From an uncultured Eubacteriales bacterium (GTDB lineage: Bacteria > Bacillota > Clostridia > Oscillospirales > Oscillospiraceae): DNA of 11,688 nt. Below, piece after piece: positions 6,228 to 11,688 of the stretch (position 1 is the first letter of the stretch; each line of letters begins with the position of its first letter). The notes beneath the pieces were generated by a model. It was not told where the DNA came from and searched no databases. It worked only from the letters and a program-made list of their open reading frames with translations. The stretch spans positions 1 through 11,688 of the forward strand of contig USCO01000061.1 in the NCBI GenBank assembly GCA_900553135.1, written 5' to 3'. A program made the position numbers and the translations under genes.

Positions 6228-6306
6228 TTCTGAGCCCGGGCAGAAAAGTTGGGAAACAAAGTTTCCTAGGAGTTCTTTTGCCTACTTTTCTTACAAGAAA
6301 AGTAGG
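6228..6306. repeat. cluster of three inverted repeats, possible dispersed palindromic element / terminator
   Basis: Three hairpins follow the small OadG-like gene: TTCTG/CAGAA (6228-6232 with 6241-6245, around GCCCGGGC), GGAAAC/GTTTCC (6252-6257 with 6261-6266), and a 12-bp perfect repeat (6281-6292 with 6295-6306; arm CCTACTTTTCTT). The last one abuts the stop codon of the convergent small gene at 6307. None is followed by a good T-run on either strand, so it is not a textbook terminator, although it may act as one for both convergent transcripts. Its composition is much more AT-rich than its neighbours. It resembles interspersed palindromes I have seen in Oscillospiraceae genomes; that is inference. 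Confidence 0.6.
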
Positions 6307-6576
6307 TTACAGGAAGTCGGCCACCACGTCGGGCAGACCTGCAGGACCCACCCGGTTGTCCACCAGGAGGGTCATCAGTTCGTCAATGCGCATGGCGCTG
6401 GTGGTGATGCCCGGGATGCGGGCGCTGTCTCCGTCTTCCTCCCAAATATGTACCCCGTAATTCTCACAGCAGAAGCTGTCCAGTTCGATCTGCTCCACCA
6501 TGAGCGCGTAGTGAAAAATCCGTGGTTTTCCCTCTTGGTCCCGGCAGGTCCGCGAGGCAACCGGTAACTCCATCAT
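6307..6576 (-). CDS. small DUF6514-like protein
   Basis: An 89-residue acidic protein with no signal peptide or membrane segment. The core reads YALMVEQIELDSFCCENYGVHIWEE, then IPGITTSAMRIDELMTLLVD, ending with GPAGLPDVVADFL. This pattern (a YGV-type beta strand, an I-x-x-I-[ST]-[TS] turn, a helix with LL, then P-x-x-L-x-D-V-V-x-D-[FW]-L) matches my memory of DUF6514, a clostridial family of unknown function. The first of two adjacent Met codons (6574-6576) is preferred: AGGAG (6590-6586) is 9 bases upstream of it. The gene has its own -10 region and converges with the oadB-like operon. Confidence 0.78.
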   Translation of the reverse strand: MMELPVASRTCRDQEGKPRIFHYALMVEQIELDSFCCENYGVHIWEEDGDSARIPGITTSAMRIDELMTLLVDNRVGPAGLPDVVADFL

Positions 6577-6612
6577 CTTGTGTTTCTCCTCTCACACACA
6601 AATTTTGAGCAC

Positions 6613-6641
6613 ATTATATAGTGGATGTGTGGAAAGGGAAA
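6613..6641 (-). promoter_or_regulatory. probable promoter of the DUF6514-like gene
   Basis: A perfect TATAAT (6618-6613) lies on the minus strand about 37 bases upstream of the start codon in an AT-rich stretch. The -35 region is poor: TTTCCC at 17-bp spacing, or TTGCTT at 21. Only the -10 is convincing. Confidence 0.5.
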
Positions 6642-6752
6642 GCAAAAACCGTCGAAGAAAAAATCGGCGCAGCGCGATAAAAAAGACGGAAGCGGTCGGA
6701 AGGATGGGAAGGGCGTCAAAGGGAGGGGAAGGAAGCGGAAACCCTGCGAAAG

Positions 6753-6810
6753 AAAAATCCACAAATGTGGAAAACTCAGCGGCGTCCCCCAGAACATGGG
6801 GGACGCCGCT
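6753..6810 (-). terminator. tandem terminators at the end of rqcH
   Basis: On the minus strand a perfect 13-bp stem (6810-6798 with 6790-6778, 7-base loop) is followed by GAGTTTTCC. A second hairpin TCCACA-TT-TGTGGA (6771-6758) then leads into TTTTT (6757-6753). The first stem lies inside the rqcH reading frame; its base contains the stop codon. Confidence 0.85.
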
Positions 6811-8596
6811 TCCTTGTGCACCGAACCCGCAGGGTTTTGGCCAGCTCCTGGTCGGGAGTGACCCAGGCGGTCTCATAGGTGGTGTAGGTGACCATGCCGG
6901 GGCGGGCGCCGTTGGGCTTTTTCACATACTTCACCGGAGTGTAGTCCACGGGCACCTTGCTGCTGTCCCGGGCCTGGGAGAACCAGGCCGCCAGACAGGC
7001 CGCCTCGTTGAGGCTTTGCAGGTCAGGTTCCTTGCCCTCGGTCCAGAGGATCACATGGGAGCCATGAATCTTCTGGGTGTGGAACCAGATGTCGCTTTTG
7101 AAGGCCAGCTTGCAGGTAAGCAGGTCGTTCTGGGTGTTGTTCTTGCCTACAGAAATGCGCAGCCCCGAGGAGGAGCGGAACTCCATGGGTTTGGAGGACA
7201 CCCGCTTCTCCCGGCCCTTGGCCTTGGAGGCCCGGCGGAGATAGCCGGTGTCGGTGAGCTCCTGGCGGATCTCACCCAGGTCCCGCTCGCCCTCGGCCAG
7301 AGTGATGTTCTCCAGCACACTGTTCAGATACTCCAGCTCCCGGCGGCCCTTCTCCAGCTGCTGGGTGAGGACCACCTCGGCGGTCTTGGCCTTGTTGTAT
7401 TCCTTGTAATACTTGGCGGCGTTCTGCTGGGGGGTGAGGAGGGGGTCCAGCTTGATGTCCACCTCTTTGCCCTCCGGGTCGTAGAAATCCACCGTGCGCA
7501 GCCGGGCCATGCCCCGCTGCATCTGATAGAAGTTGGAGGTGAGGATGTCGCCCAGCTGGCGCAGCCGCTCCCGGTCCTGGGTGGCGGCCAGCTCCTGTTC
7601 CTGATGGGCGATCTTTCGGGCGGTGCGGTCCCGGGCGGTGGTCACAGACCGGATGAGGTCCTGGCCCTTCTGCTTGACCCGCTCCAGGTGCTCCCGCTGC
7701 TCAAAAAACTGGTCCAGCATGGCGGAGAAGGAGGGGCAGGCCAGAGTTTCCGCCGCGTTTTGATACTGGGCCACAGGGAAGAAGGTAAAGTCGGAGGGCT
7801 TGCCGTCCCGCAGGATCATGGTGGGGGTGACGTGAAATTCCTTCACATCTCCCAGCAGGACTTCCAGCTTGTCCAGAAGCCGTTCCCGGCCCTGAGTGCC
7901 CAGGGCGTCCAGACGAACCTCCACGTCGCCGCCCGCCTGAAAGGCAAGCTCCCGGCATACCAGGGGAGACAGGCCGCCGAAGGTGTCCAGCAGCCAGCGG
8001 TCGGCCTGGGCCTGTTCCGGCGCAGCGGCCAGCAGATTTTCTAAATCCTCCCGGCTCTGGGCGGTGGGGTCCAGCTTGTCCTGAGCGGGGGGCAGACGGT
8101 AGAACATGCCGGGCAGCAGGGTGCGCTGGCGGCTGTCCCCGGAGCCCAGGTTGGACTCCACCCGGCGCATGCAGTCCAGAATGCGGCCGTCCCCGTCCAG
8201 CAGAATCAGGTTGGAACGGCGGCCGATGGCTTCCAGCACCAGCTTGCGCTCCACCCGGTCCCCCAGTTCGTTGAGGGCCTCCAGGGTGAAGATGACCACC
8301 CGCTCCAGGGGCACCTGCTCCACGGCCAGCAGGCGGGCGCCGGACAGGTGCTTGCGCAGCAGCATACAGAACATGGGGGGCACGTCGGGATTTTCCCGGG
8401 AAAGGGCGGTGAGCTGGGGCCGGGGATGGGTGGGATTGGCGGAGAGGAGCAGCTTCACGTTGCCCTGCTTGGGGCTGCGTACCGCTAAAATCACCTCGTC
8501 CCGGCCGGGCTGATAAATTTTATCGACTTTTCCTCCGGTAACAGCCTGATCCAGCTCGTGGACCAGACCGGAGAGACAAAGCGCGTCCAAAGGCAT
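6776..8596 (-). CDS. rqcH: ribosome quality-control factor RqcH (NFACT / Rqc2 homologue, formerly fibronectin-binding protein family)
   Basis: RqcH binds obstructed 50S subunits carrying peptidyl-tRNA and recruits tRNA-Ala to add C-terminal alanine tails that mark the nascent chain for degradation. The 606-residue protein has NFACT-N from residue 1 (MPLDALCLSGLVHELDQAV, GGKVDKIYQPGRDEVIL). A predicted helical coiled coil spans about 295-430. NFACT-R spans about 470-580, with SSGLRISVGKNNTQND (475-490) and DIWFHTQKIHGSHVIL (502-517). The position aligned with the functional Asp-Arg pair of Bacillus RqcH reads Glu98-Arg99. GAGGTGA upstream of the ATG overlaps the stop codon of mrnC, so the two are co-transcribed. 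The last dozen residues (RCTRKRRPPCSGGRR) are basic, go beyond the usual family end, and are encoded by the terminator hairpin. Confidence 0.95.
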   Translation of the reverse strand: MPLDALCLSGLVHELDQAVTGGKVDKIYQPGRDEVILAVRSPKQGNVKLLLSANPTHPRPQLTALSRENPDVPPMFCMLLRKHLSGARLLAVEQVPLERVVIFTLEALNELGDRVERKLVLEAIGRRSNLILLDGDGRILDCMRRVESNLGSGDSRQRTLLPGMFYRLPPAQDKLDPTAQSREDLENLLAAAPEQAQADRWLLDTFGGLSPLVCRELAFQAGGDVEVRLDALGTQGRERLLDKLEVLLGDVKEFHVTPTMILRDGKPSDFTFFPVAQYQNAAETLACPSFSAMLDQFFEQREHLERVKQKGQDLIRSVTTARDRTARKIAHQEQELAATQDRERLRQLGDILTSNFYQMQRGMARLRTVDFYDPEGKEVDIKLDPLLTPQQNAAKYYKEYNKAKTAEVVLTQQLEKGRRELEYLNSVLENITLAEGERDLGEIRQELTDTGYLRRASKAKGREKRVSSKPMEFRSSSGLRISVGKNNTQNDLLTCKLAFKSDIWFHTQKIHGSHVILWTEGKEPDLQSLNEAACLAAWFSQARDSSKVPVDYTPVKYVKKPNGARPGMVTYTTYETAWVTPDQELAKTLRVRCTRKRRPPCSGGRR

Positions 8597-8607
8597 TGGA
8601 TGTCACC

Positions 8608-9012
8608 TCATTCCATGCAGGCCATGGCGGCCTGGAACAGTTCGTTGAGCCGGTCGGTGCGGCCCTGGAGATAGAGCCAGCCAAACAGGGCCTCCATGCC
8701 GGTGGCGGCCTGGTACTGGGCTCGGGTGGCGGCCTTGGGGACCGAGTGGGGGGCGGTGTTCCGGCCCCGGCGGTAGACGTCGGCCTCCTCAGGGGTGAGC
8801 TGGGGGAGCAGCTGCCCCATCACCGCCGCCTGAGCGGGGGCGGCCACGTAGCGCACTGTGGCCCGGTGCAGGTCCTTGGGCTTCGCCGCCCCGTGGAGGA
8901 GAATCCAGGAGCGGACCATGACCTCGTATACGCTGTCGCCCAGATGGGCCAGAGCCAGGCTGCCCAGGGAGAGCAGGTGGTCCCGTTCTATATTCAGATG
9001 AAAGTAATCCAT
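8608..9012 (-). CDS. mrnC: Mini-ribonuclease III
   Basis: Mini-RNase III is a homodimeric RNase III catalytic domain without the dsRNA-binding domain; it trims both strands of the 23S rRNA precursor in Firmicutes. The 134-residue length is typical. The catalytic signature is LALAHLGDSVYEVMVR, with the metal-binding Asp in LGDSVYE. Also visible are GAAKPKDLHRATVRYVAAPAQA, EADVYRRGRNT, and a second acidic site near ATGMEALFGWLYLQGR, where Glu coordinates metal. The ATG at 9012 follows GAGGGA at about 7 bases. Frame-compatible codons further upstream cross the promoter and are excluded. The gene is first in a two-gene operon with rqcH, 11 bases apart, both acting on the large ribosomal subunit. 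In Bacillus it is near cysS/rlmB instead. Confidence 0.95.
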   Translation of the reverse strand: MDYFHLNIERDHLLSLGSLALAHLGDSVYEVMVRSWILLHGAAKPKDLHRATVRYVAAPAQAAVMGQLLPQLTPEEADVYRRGRNTAPHSVPKAATRAQYQAATGMEALFGWLYLQGRTDRLNELFQAAMACME

Positions 9013-9045
9013 GAAAGATCCCTCATTTCCTTGTGCAATTATATT

Positions 9046-9074
9046 ATCATAGCATATTTTCCGGGGAAACACAA
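9046..9074 (-). promoter_or_regulatory. promoter of mrnC-rqcH
   Basis: On the minus strand TTGTGT (9074-9069), a 17-bp spacer and TATGAT (9051-9046) precede the mrnC ribosome binding site. An overlapping TATAAT at 9043-9038 has no matching -35. The predicted start is near 9039. Confidence 0.55.
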
Positions 9075-9086
9075 CGGGGGCGGCTT

Positions 9087-9101
9087 TGTGACCCGGTCAC
9101 A
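9087..9101. promoter_or_regulatory. 15-bp palindrome, possible operator between mrnC and the thioredoxin operon
   Basis: TGTGACC-C-GGTCACA is a perfect inverted repeat with one central base, located between the two divergent promoters. It resembles CRP/FNR- or Rex-type half sites (TGTGA/TCACA), but the half sites are separated by five bases rather than the usual six. It lies about 13 bases upstream of the mrnC -35 and about 54 bases upstream of the thioredoxin-operon -35. Regulatory function is inference. Confidence 0.45.
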
Positions 9102-9154
9102 GAGTGTTGGAGGTCCTTGGTGTACAATGACACCAGTTCCAGGGGAACCACTGC

Positions 9155-9182
9155 TTGTCAAGAAAGCAAAAGCGGGTATAAT
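9155..9182 (+). promoter_or_regulatory. promoter of the thioredoxin reductase-thioredoxin operon
   Basis: TTGTCA (9155-9160), a 16-bp spacer and a perfect TATAAT (9177-9182). Initiation near 9189 would give a leader of about 25 bases before the ATG. Confidence 0.8.
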
Positions 9183-9213
9183 AGAAAGCAGAAACCCGAA
9201 AGGGGTTGAGACT

Positions 9214-10074
9214 ATGACATATGATGTGATTGTGCTGGGCAGCGGCCCGGCGGGGCTCTCGGCGGCGGTGACCGCCCGGGGGCGGAACAAAAGCGTTCTG
9301 GTGGTGGGCAACCGCTGGCAGGACAGCCCGCTGGCCCGGGCGGAGCGGGTAGACAACTACCTGGGCATGCCGGGGCTCACCGGGGCGGAGATGATGGAGC
9401 AGTTCCACCGTCACGCCCAGGAGATGGGGGCGGAGTTCGTCACCGGAAGAGTCATCTCCCTCATGGAGTGGGAGGGGTTCCACCTGACGGTGGGCTCTGA
9501 GGTCTACCAGGGCAAGTCCCTGGTGCTGGCCCCCGGCGTGGTGCGCCAGGCCAAGTACCCCGGGGAGGAGACCTATCTGGGCCGGGGCGTGAGCTACTGC
9601 GCCACCTGCGACGGCATGCTCTACCGGAACAAGCCGGTGGCCGTGGTGGGCCGCAGCAAGGACGCTCCCCACGAGGCGGCTTATCTGAAAAGTATCGGCT
9701 GCCAGGTGGTCTACGTGGCTCCCAAGCGCCCGGAGGGGCTGGCGGGAGACATCCCCTTCATCCAGGCCAACCGCCTGGCGGTGAAGGGCGAGCAGACCGT
9801 CACCGCTCTGGAAGCCGACGGCGCGGACATTCCCGTGAACGGAGTGTTCATCCTGCGGGAGGCGGTAGCCCCCACCGACCTGCTGCCCATGCTGGAGACC
9901 GAGGGTGGGGCGGTAAAGGTGGACCGGTCCATGGCCACCAATCTGAAGGGCGTATTTGCCGCCGGAGACGCTACGGGAGAGCCGTTGCAGATCTCCAAGG
10001 CGGTGGGCGAGGGCCTGACGGCCGCACTGTCCGCCTGCGCCTACCTGGACCACATGGAACACGATAAATCCTGA
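9214..10074 (+). CDS. thioredoxin reductase-like flavoprotein with a degenerate pyridine-nucleotide site
   Basis: Low-molecular-weight thioredoxin reductases pass electrons through FAD and a CxxC disulfide to thioredoxin. The 286-residue protein has an N-terminal FAD fold (MTYDVIVLGSGPAGLSAA, GSGPAG at 9-14). The redox-active CATC is at 129-132 (VSYCATCDG), and the second FAD motif is near 241-256 (ATNLKGVFAAGDATGE). The site that should bind NADPH is altered: the usual GxGxxA appears as VVGRSKDAPHEA (144-155), and the HRRxxxR stretch is replaced by VAPKRPEGL. It is also shorter than the approximately 310-residue NADPH enzymes. These traits fit ferredoxin-dependent flavin thioredoxin reductase (FFTR) of clostridia, though a divergent NADPH enzyme is possible. 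The ATG at 9214 has AAAGGGG about 8 bases upstream. It is co-transcribed with thioredoxin 27 bases downstream. Confidence 0.92.
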   Translation: MTYDVIVLGSGPAGLSAAVTARGRNKSVLVVGNRWQDSPLARAERVDNYLGMPGLTGAEMMEQFHRHAQEMGAEFVTGRVISLMEWEGFHLTVGSEVYQGKSLVLAPGVVRQAKYPGEETYLGRGVSYCATCDGMLYRNKPVAVVGRSKDAPHEAAYLKSIGCQVVYVAPKRPEGLAGDIPFIQANRLAVKGEQTVTALEADGADIPVNGVFILREAVAPTDLLPMLETEGGAVKVDRSMATNLKGVFAAGDATGEPLQISKAVGEGLTAALSACAYLDHMEHDKS

Positions 10075-10101
10075 TAAATTCACAGAAAGAAGGAATTGAA
10101 T

Positions 10102-10419
10102 ATGGCACTGCAGCATTTTAACAAAGAGAGTTTTGACAAGAGCCTGAACGAGGGCAAGCTGATGATGGTAGACTTCTGGGCCAATTGGTGCGGTCCCTGC
10201 CGCATGCTGGGTCCCGTGATCGAGCAGCTGGCTGAGCAGTACGGCGACAAGGCCGTCATCGGCAAGGTGGACGTGGACGATCAGGCCGAGCTGGCCATGC
10301 GCTACGGCGTCATGTCCATCCCCACCGTCATCTTCTTCAAGGACGGCAAGGAGATCGACCGCAAGGTTGGCCTGATGCCCGCCGACGCCTACGTGAAGAC
10401 CCTGGCGGACAATCAGTAA
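10102..10419 (+). CDS. trxA: thioredoxin
   Basis: Small dithiol oxidoreductase that reduces protein disulfides in the cytoplasm and is the expected substrate of the preceding flavoprotein. The 105 residues include VDFWANWCGPCRMLGPVIEQL with the classical WCGPC active site (about 28-32), the cis-proline segment SIPTVIFFKDG, and the final GLMPADAYVKTL. The length and motif order are canonical. ATG 10102 is preferred: AAGGA lies 8 bases upstream, whereas the in-frame TTG two codons earlier has poor spacing. It is the last gene of the two-gene operon, closed by a strong bidirectional terminator. Confidence 0.97.
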   Translation: MALQHFNKESFDKSLNEGKLMMVDFWANWCGPCRMLGPVIEQLAEQYGDKAVIGKVDVDDQAELAMRYGVMSIPTVIFFKDGKEIDRKVGLMPADAYVKTLADNQ

Positions 10420-10425
10420 GAACAC

Positions 10426-10460
10426 GAAAAAACGGAGGAGCAGCGCTCCTCCGTTTTTTT
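10426..10460. terminator. bidirectional terminator between trxA and the convergent membrane-protein gene
   Basis: A perfect 10-bp stem ACGGAGGAGC (10432-10441) with GCTCCTCCGT (10445-10454), AGC loop. It is flanked by an A-run on the left (10427-10432) and seven T residues on the right (10454-10460). It can terminate trxA on the plus strand and the convergent gene, whose stop codon is at 10459-10461, on the minus strand. Confidence 0.93.
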
Positions 10461-11175
10461 ATGCCTGGCAGCCGGAACAGCCGCCGCAGGGACCACAGGG
10501 GCCGTTGTGTTCGGCCTGAAATTTCTTTCTCCGCCGCACCGACCACAGGTCGGCCAGAATCAGCACCACGCACCACAAAATCAGCAGAGCCAGGATGAGA
10601 ATGGCGCAGTTGCGGAAGAACTCCTCAGGCAGGAACAGAATGACGGGATCGGTCTGCCAGTCGAAGATCCAGTTGGTCTTGCCCGGGAAGAAGAGGGAAT
10701 GGAAGATAACAAAAGCCCGGTCAAAGTTGGTGGCCGCCAGCAGGCCCACCACCACAAAGATGAGCAGCAGTCCGGCTCCTGCCCAGAATCCGGGGCCGCG
10801 GCCGCAGACCAGGGCGGCGCACCGCTTGGTGCGGCGGCTGACAAAAAAGACCAGGATGAGCAGCACCAGGGAAATGGCGGCCACCGCCAGATCCAGCTGG
10901 AACAGCACCCGCACATCGGCAAAGTGGGATGCCCCGGACTCGGAGAAGGGGAGCCCACCCGCGGCAAAGTCGGGCCGCAGACCCAGACAGTAGTCCATCA
11001 CCTGGTCGTAGATAAGGCGGATCTCCTCCACCGTGCCCCCGGTAAAGGCCTGGATGGAGGGAATGTGGGCGTAATAGAAGGGGCGGCACAGGATGGGCAC
11101 CGCAATGGAGGCCGAGAGGACCAGCAGGGCGGTGAGGACGGCCTGGACGGCAAAGAGCGGTTTACTTGCTTTCAC
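10459..11175 (-). CDS. TIGR01906/DUF1461-type integral membrane protein with a Cys-rich tail
   Basis: A 238-residue protein with four predicted membrane helices: near residues 8-27, 95-112, 132-148 and 190-209 from the start used here. A large extracytoplasmic loop contains SESGASHFADVR, and a second polar segment contains FHSLFFPGKTNWIFDWQTDPVILFLPEEFF. The HSLFFP..W.FD..TD..I.LFPE-like pattern is the hallmark I remember for TIGR01906 (DUF1461), a clostridial and lactobacillal family of unknown role. GTG 11175 is preferred because GGAGG lies about 7 bases upstream; GTG 11184 sits on that site. The start overlaps the upstream gene's stop by 14 bases, indicating translational coupling. The tail CGPCGGCSGCQA forms CX2CX2CX2C, which I do not recall in the family. 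Confidence 0.8.
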   Translation of the reverse strand: MKASKPLFAVQAVLTALLVLSASIAVPILCRPFYYAHIPSIQAFTGGTVEEIRLIYDQVMDYCLGLRPDFAAGGLPFSESGASHFADVRVLFQLDLAVAAISLVLLILVFFVSRRTKRCAALVCGRGPGFWAGAGLLLIFVVVGLLAATNFDRAFVIFHSLFFPGKTNWIFDWQTDPVILFLPEEFFRNCAILILALLILWCVVLILADLWSVRRRKKFQAEHNGPCGPCGGCSGCQA

Positions 11176-11688
11176 GGGAAGCACCTCCAGAGGATTCGGT
11201 CATAGCGGACAGGGCAATGAGTACCTGGCCGGGGAGATAGAAGGCCCACATCCCCACCCGCACAAATTCCGCCACGAAAGTGGGGAGGGGAAGGAAGCCC
11301 TGGTACAGCCCCACGCAGACGTCGCAGCACAGAAACAGGGCCAGTCCAATAGAAAACAGAGGGGGACCGGGCGGAGAGCAGGGGAAGCTGCTGAGCACGT
11401 TGCAGAGGAAGTTTGTAAAGTAGAACAGGGCCAGACAGTTCAGCGGGGTGAGCAGGCCCAGCAGGGCCAGGACAGCCAAAGCAATCAGAAGCAGGAGCAT
11501 CCGCGCCCCCAGCCAGGGCTTTCCGCCCCGGGCGCGGATGCGGAGAAAATAGCACCCCTGCACCAGACAAAAGAAGAGCAGGCCCATGGCGTAGTGGGCG
11601 TTGAGCAGCAGCAAAAAGCCGTCGGCACACACGGTAAAGCCCATGGCGATGGCCACCAGCGGGGAACCGCCCCGAAAGAGCGTGCCCA
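11162..11688 (-). CDS. multi-pass membrane protein, 5' end beyond the window
   Basis: The frame is open to the right window edge, and ten residues (GTLFRGGSPL) precede the first internal GTG, so the start is almost certainly outside the window. The visible 175 residues contain about six hydrophobic segments and few charged loops. The pieces FTVCADGFLLLL, GLLFFCLVQGCYFLRI and GMWAFYLPGQVLIALS recall the layout of YhhN/TMEM86 lysoplasmalogenase-like proteins (a D-x-x-L-L helix, an F-x-x-x-[HQ]-x-x-Y helix, and a C-terminal Y-x-x-x-Q helix). The similarity is superficial and I would not name it so without a profile search. It overlaps the following TIGR01906-like gene, so the two are co-expressed. 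Confidence 0.75.
   Translation of the reverse strand, partial: GTLFRGGSPLVAIAMGFTVCADGFLLLLNAHYAMGLLFFCLVQGCYFLRIRARGGKPWLGARMLLLLIALAVLALLGLLTPLNCLALFYFTNFLCNVLSSFPCSPPGPPLFSIGLALFLCCDVCVGLYQGFLPLPTFVAEFVRVGMWAFYLPGQVLIALSAMTESSGGASRESK

Noticed and set aside
6578..8044. Plus-strand frame opposite rqcH
   Set aside because: Antisense shadow of rqcH; it passes through the tandem terminators and has no ribosome site or domain.
9087..9101. Calling the palindrome a CRP site outright
   Set aside because: The half sites are separated by five rather than six bases, and CRP-cAMP control is not expected in this lineage, so only an unnamed operator is proposed.
8596..9213. Upstream extension of the thioredoxin reductase frame
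   Set aside because: The frame is open by chance antisense to mrnC and crosses two promoters; the FAD motif and ribosome site place the start at 9214.
9097..10425. Minus-strand frame opposite the thioredoxin operon
   Set aside because: His/Leu/Gly-rich shadow with no ribosome site; the plus strand has complete trx motifs.
1..11688. Defence system, CRISPR array, prophage or insertion sequence
   Set aside because: No spaced direct repeats, transposase, integrase, nuclease-helicase or toxin-antitoxin features were seen. The genes are core metabolic, RNA-processing, redox and membrane functions.

Overview
The window looks like a chromosomal core segment of a high-GC, low-copy-repeat member of the class Clostridia, most likely an Oscillospiraceae-type gut anaerobe (Flavonifractor / Pseudoflavonifractor / Lawsonibacter-like). 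This rests on GC-rich Firmicutes codon use with strong AGGAGG-type ribosome binding sites, a T-box leader, DegV, RqcH, MrnC, a DUF6514-like small protein, a TIGR01906-type membrane protein, and a Na+-decarboxylase-type OadB with a tiny OadG-like partner. The genus is an inference. There are no tRNA or rRNA genes, no CRISPR array, and no transposase or phage gene.

Layout. On the minus strand, 1-1258 is leuA (2-isopropylmalate synthase, 3' end cut by the window edge). It is preceded by a complete leucine T-box leader with its terminator and a consensus promoter. Divergent from it on the plus strand is an unrecognised 191-residue protein (1704-2279). trmD (2318-3076) follows, with its own promoter inside the end of that ORF. 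A DegV fatty-acid-binding protein (3175-4011) ends at a strong terminator, and an HD-domain phosphohydrolase-like protein (4089-4667) comes next. A consensus promoter then drives a structured leader (about 4728-4854) that I read as a yybP-ykoY-family (Mn2+) riboswitch with a transcription terminator. Downstream are an OadB-like beta subunit (4940-6088) and a 41-residue OadG-like membrane peptide (6102-6227). A cluster of inverted repeats lies at 6228-6306.

The minus strand then carries a DUF6514-like small protein (6307-6576) and an mrnC-rqcH operon (9012-6776): Mini-RNase III for 23S rRNA maturation and the ribosome quality-control factor RqcH. Divergent from mrnC, across an intergenic region holding a 15-bp palindrome, is a thioredoxin system: a thioredoxin-reductase-like flavoprotein with a degenerate pyridine-nucleotide site (9214-10074) and thioredoxin (10102-10419). 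A bidirectional terminator separates these from two overlapping minus-strand membrane-protein genes (10459-11175, and 11162 to the window edge).

Most genes are housekeeping. Three things merit a second look. First, a metal-type riboswitch precedes an OadB/OadG-like pair that has no carboxyltransferase or biotin-carrier gene beside it. Second, the thioredoxin reductase lacks NADPH-binding motifs, resembling the ferredoxin-dependent (FFTR) type. Third, the TIGR01906-like membrane protein has a CX2CX2CX2C tail. No computation or database search was run; all assignments come from reading the sequence and remembered family features.
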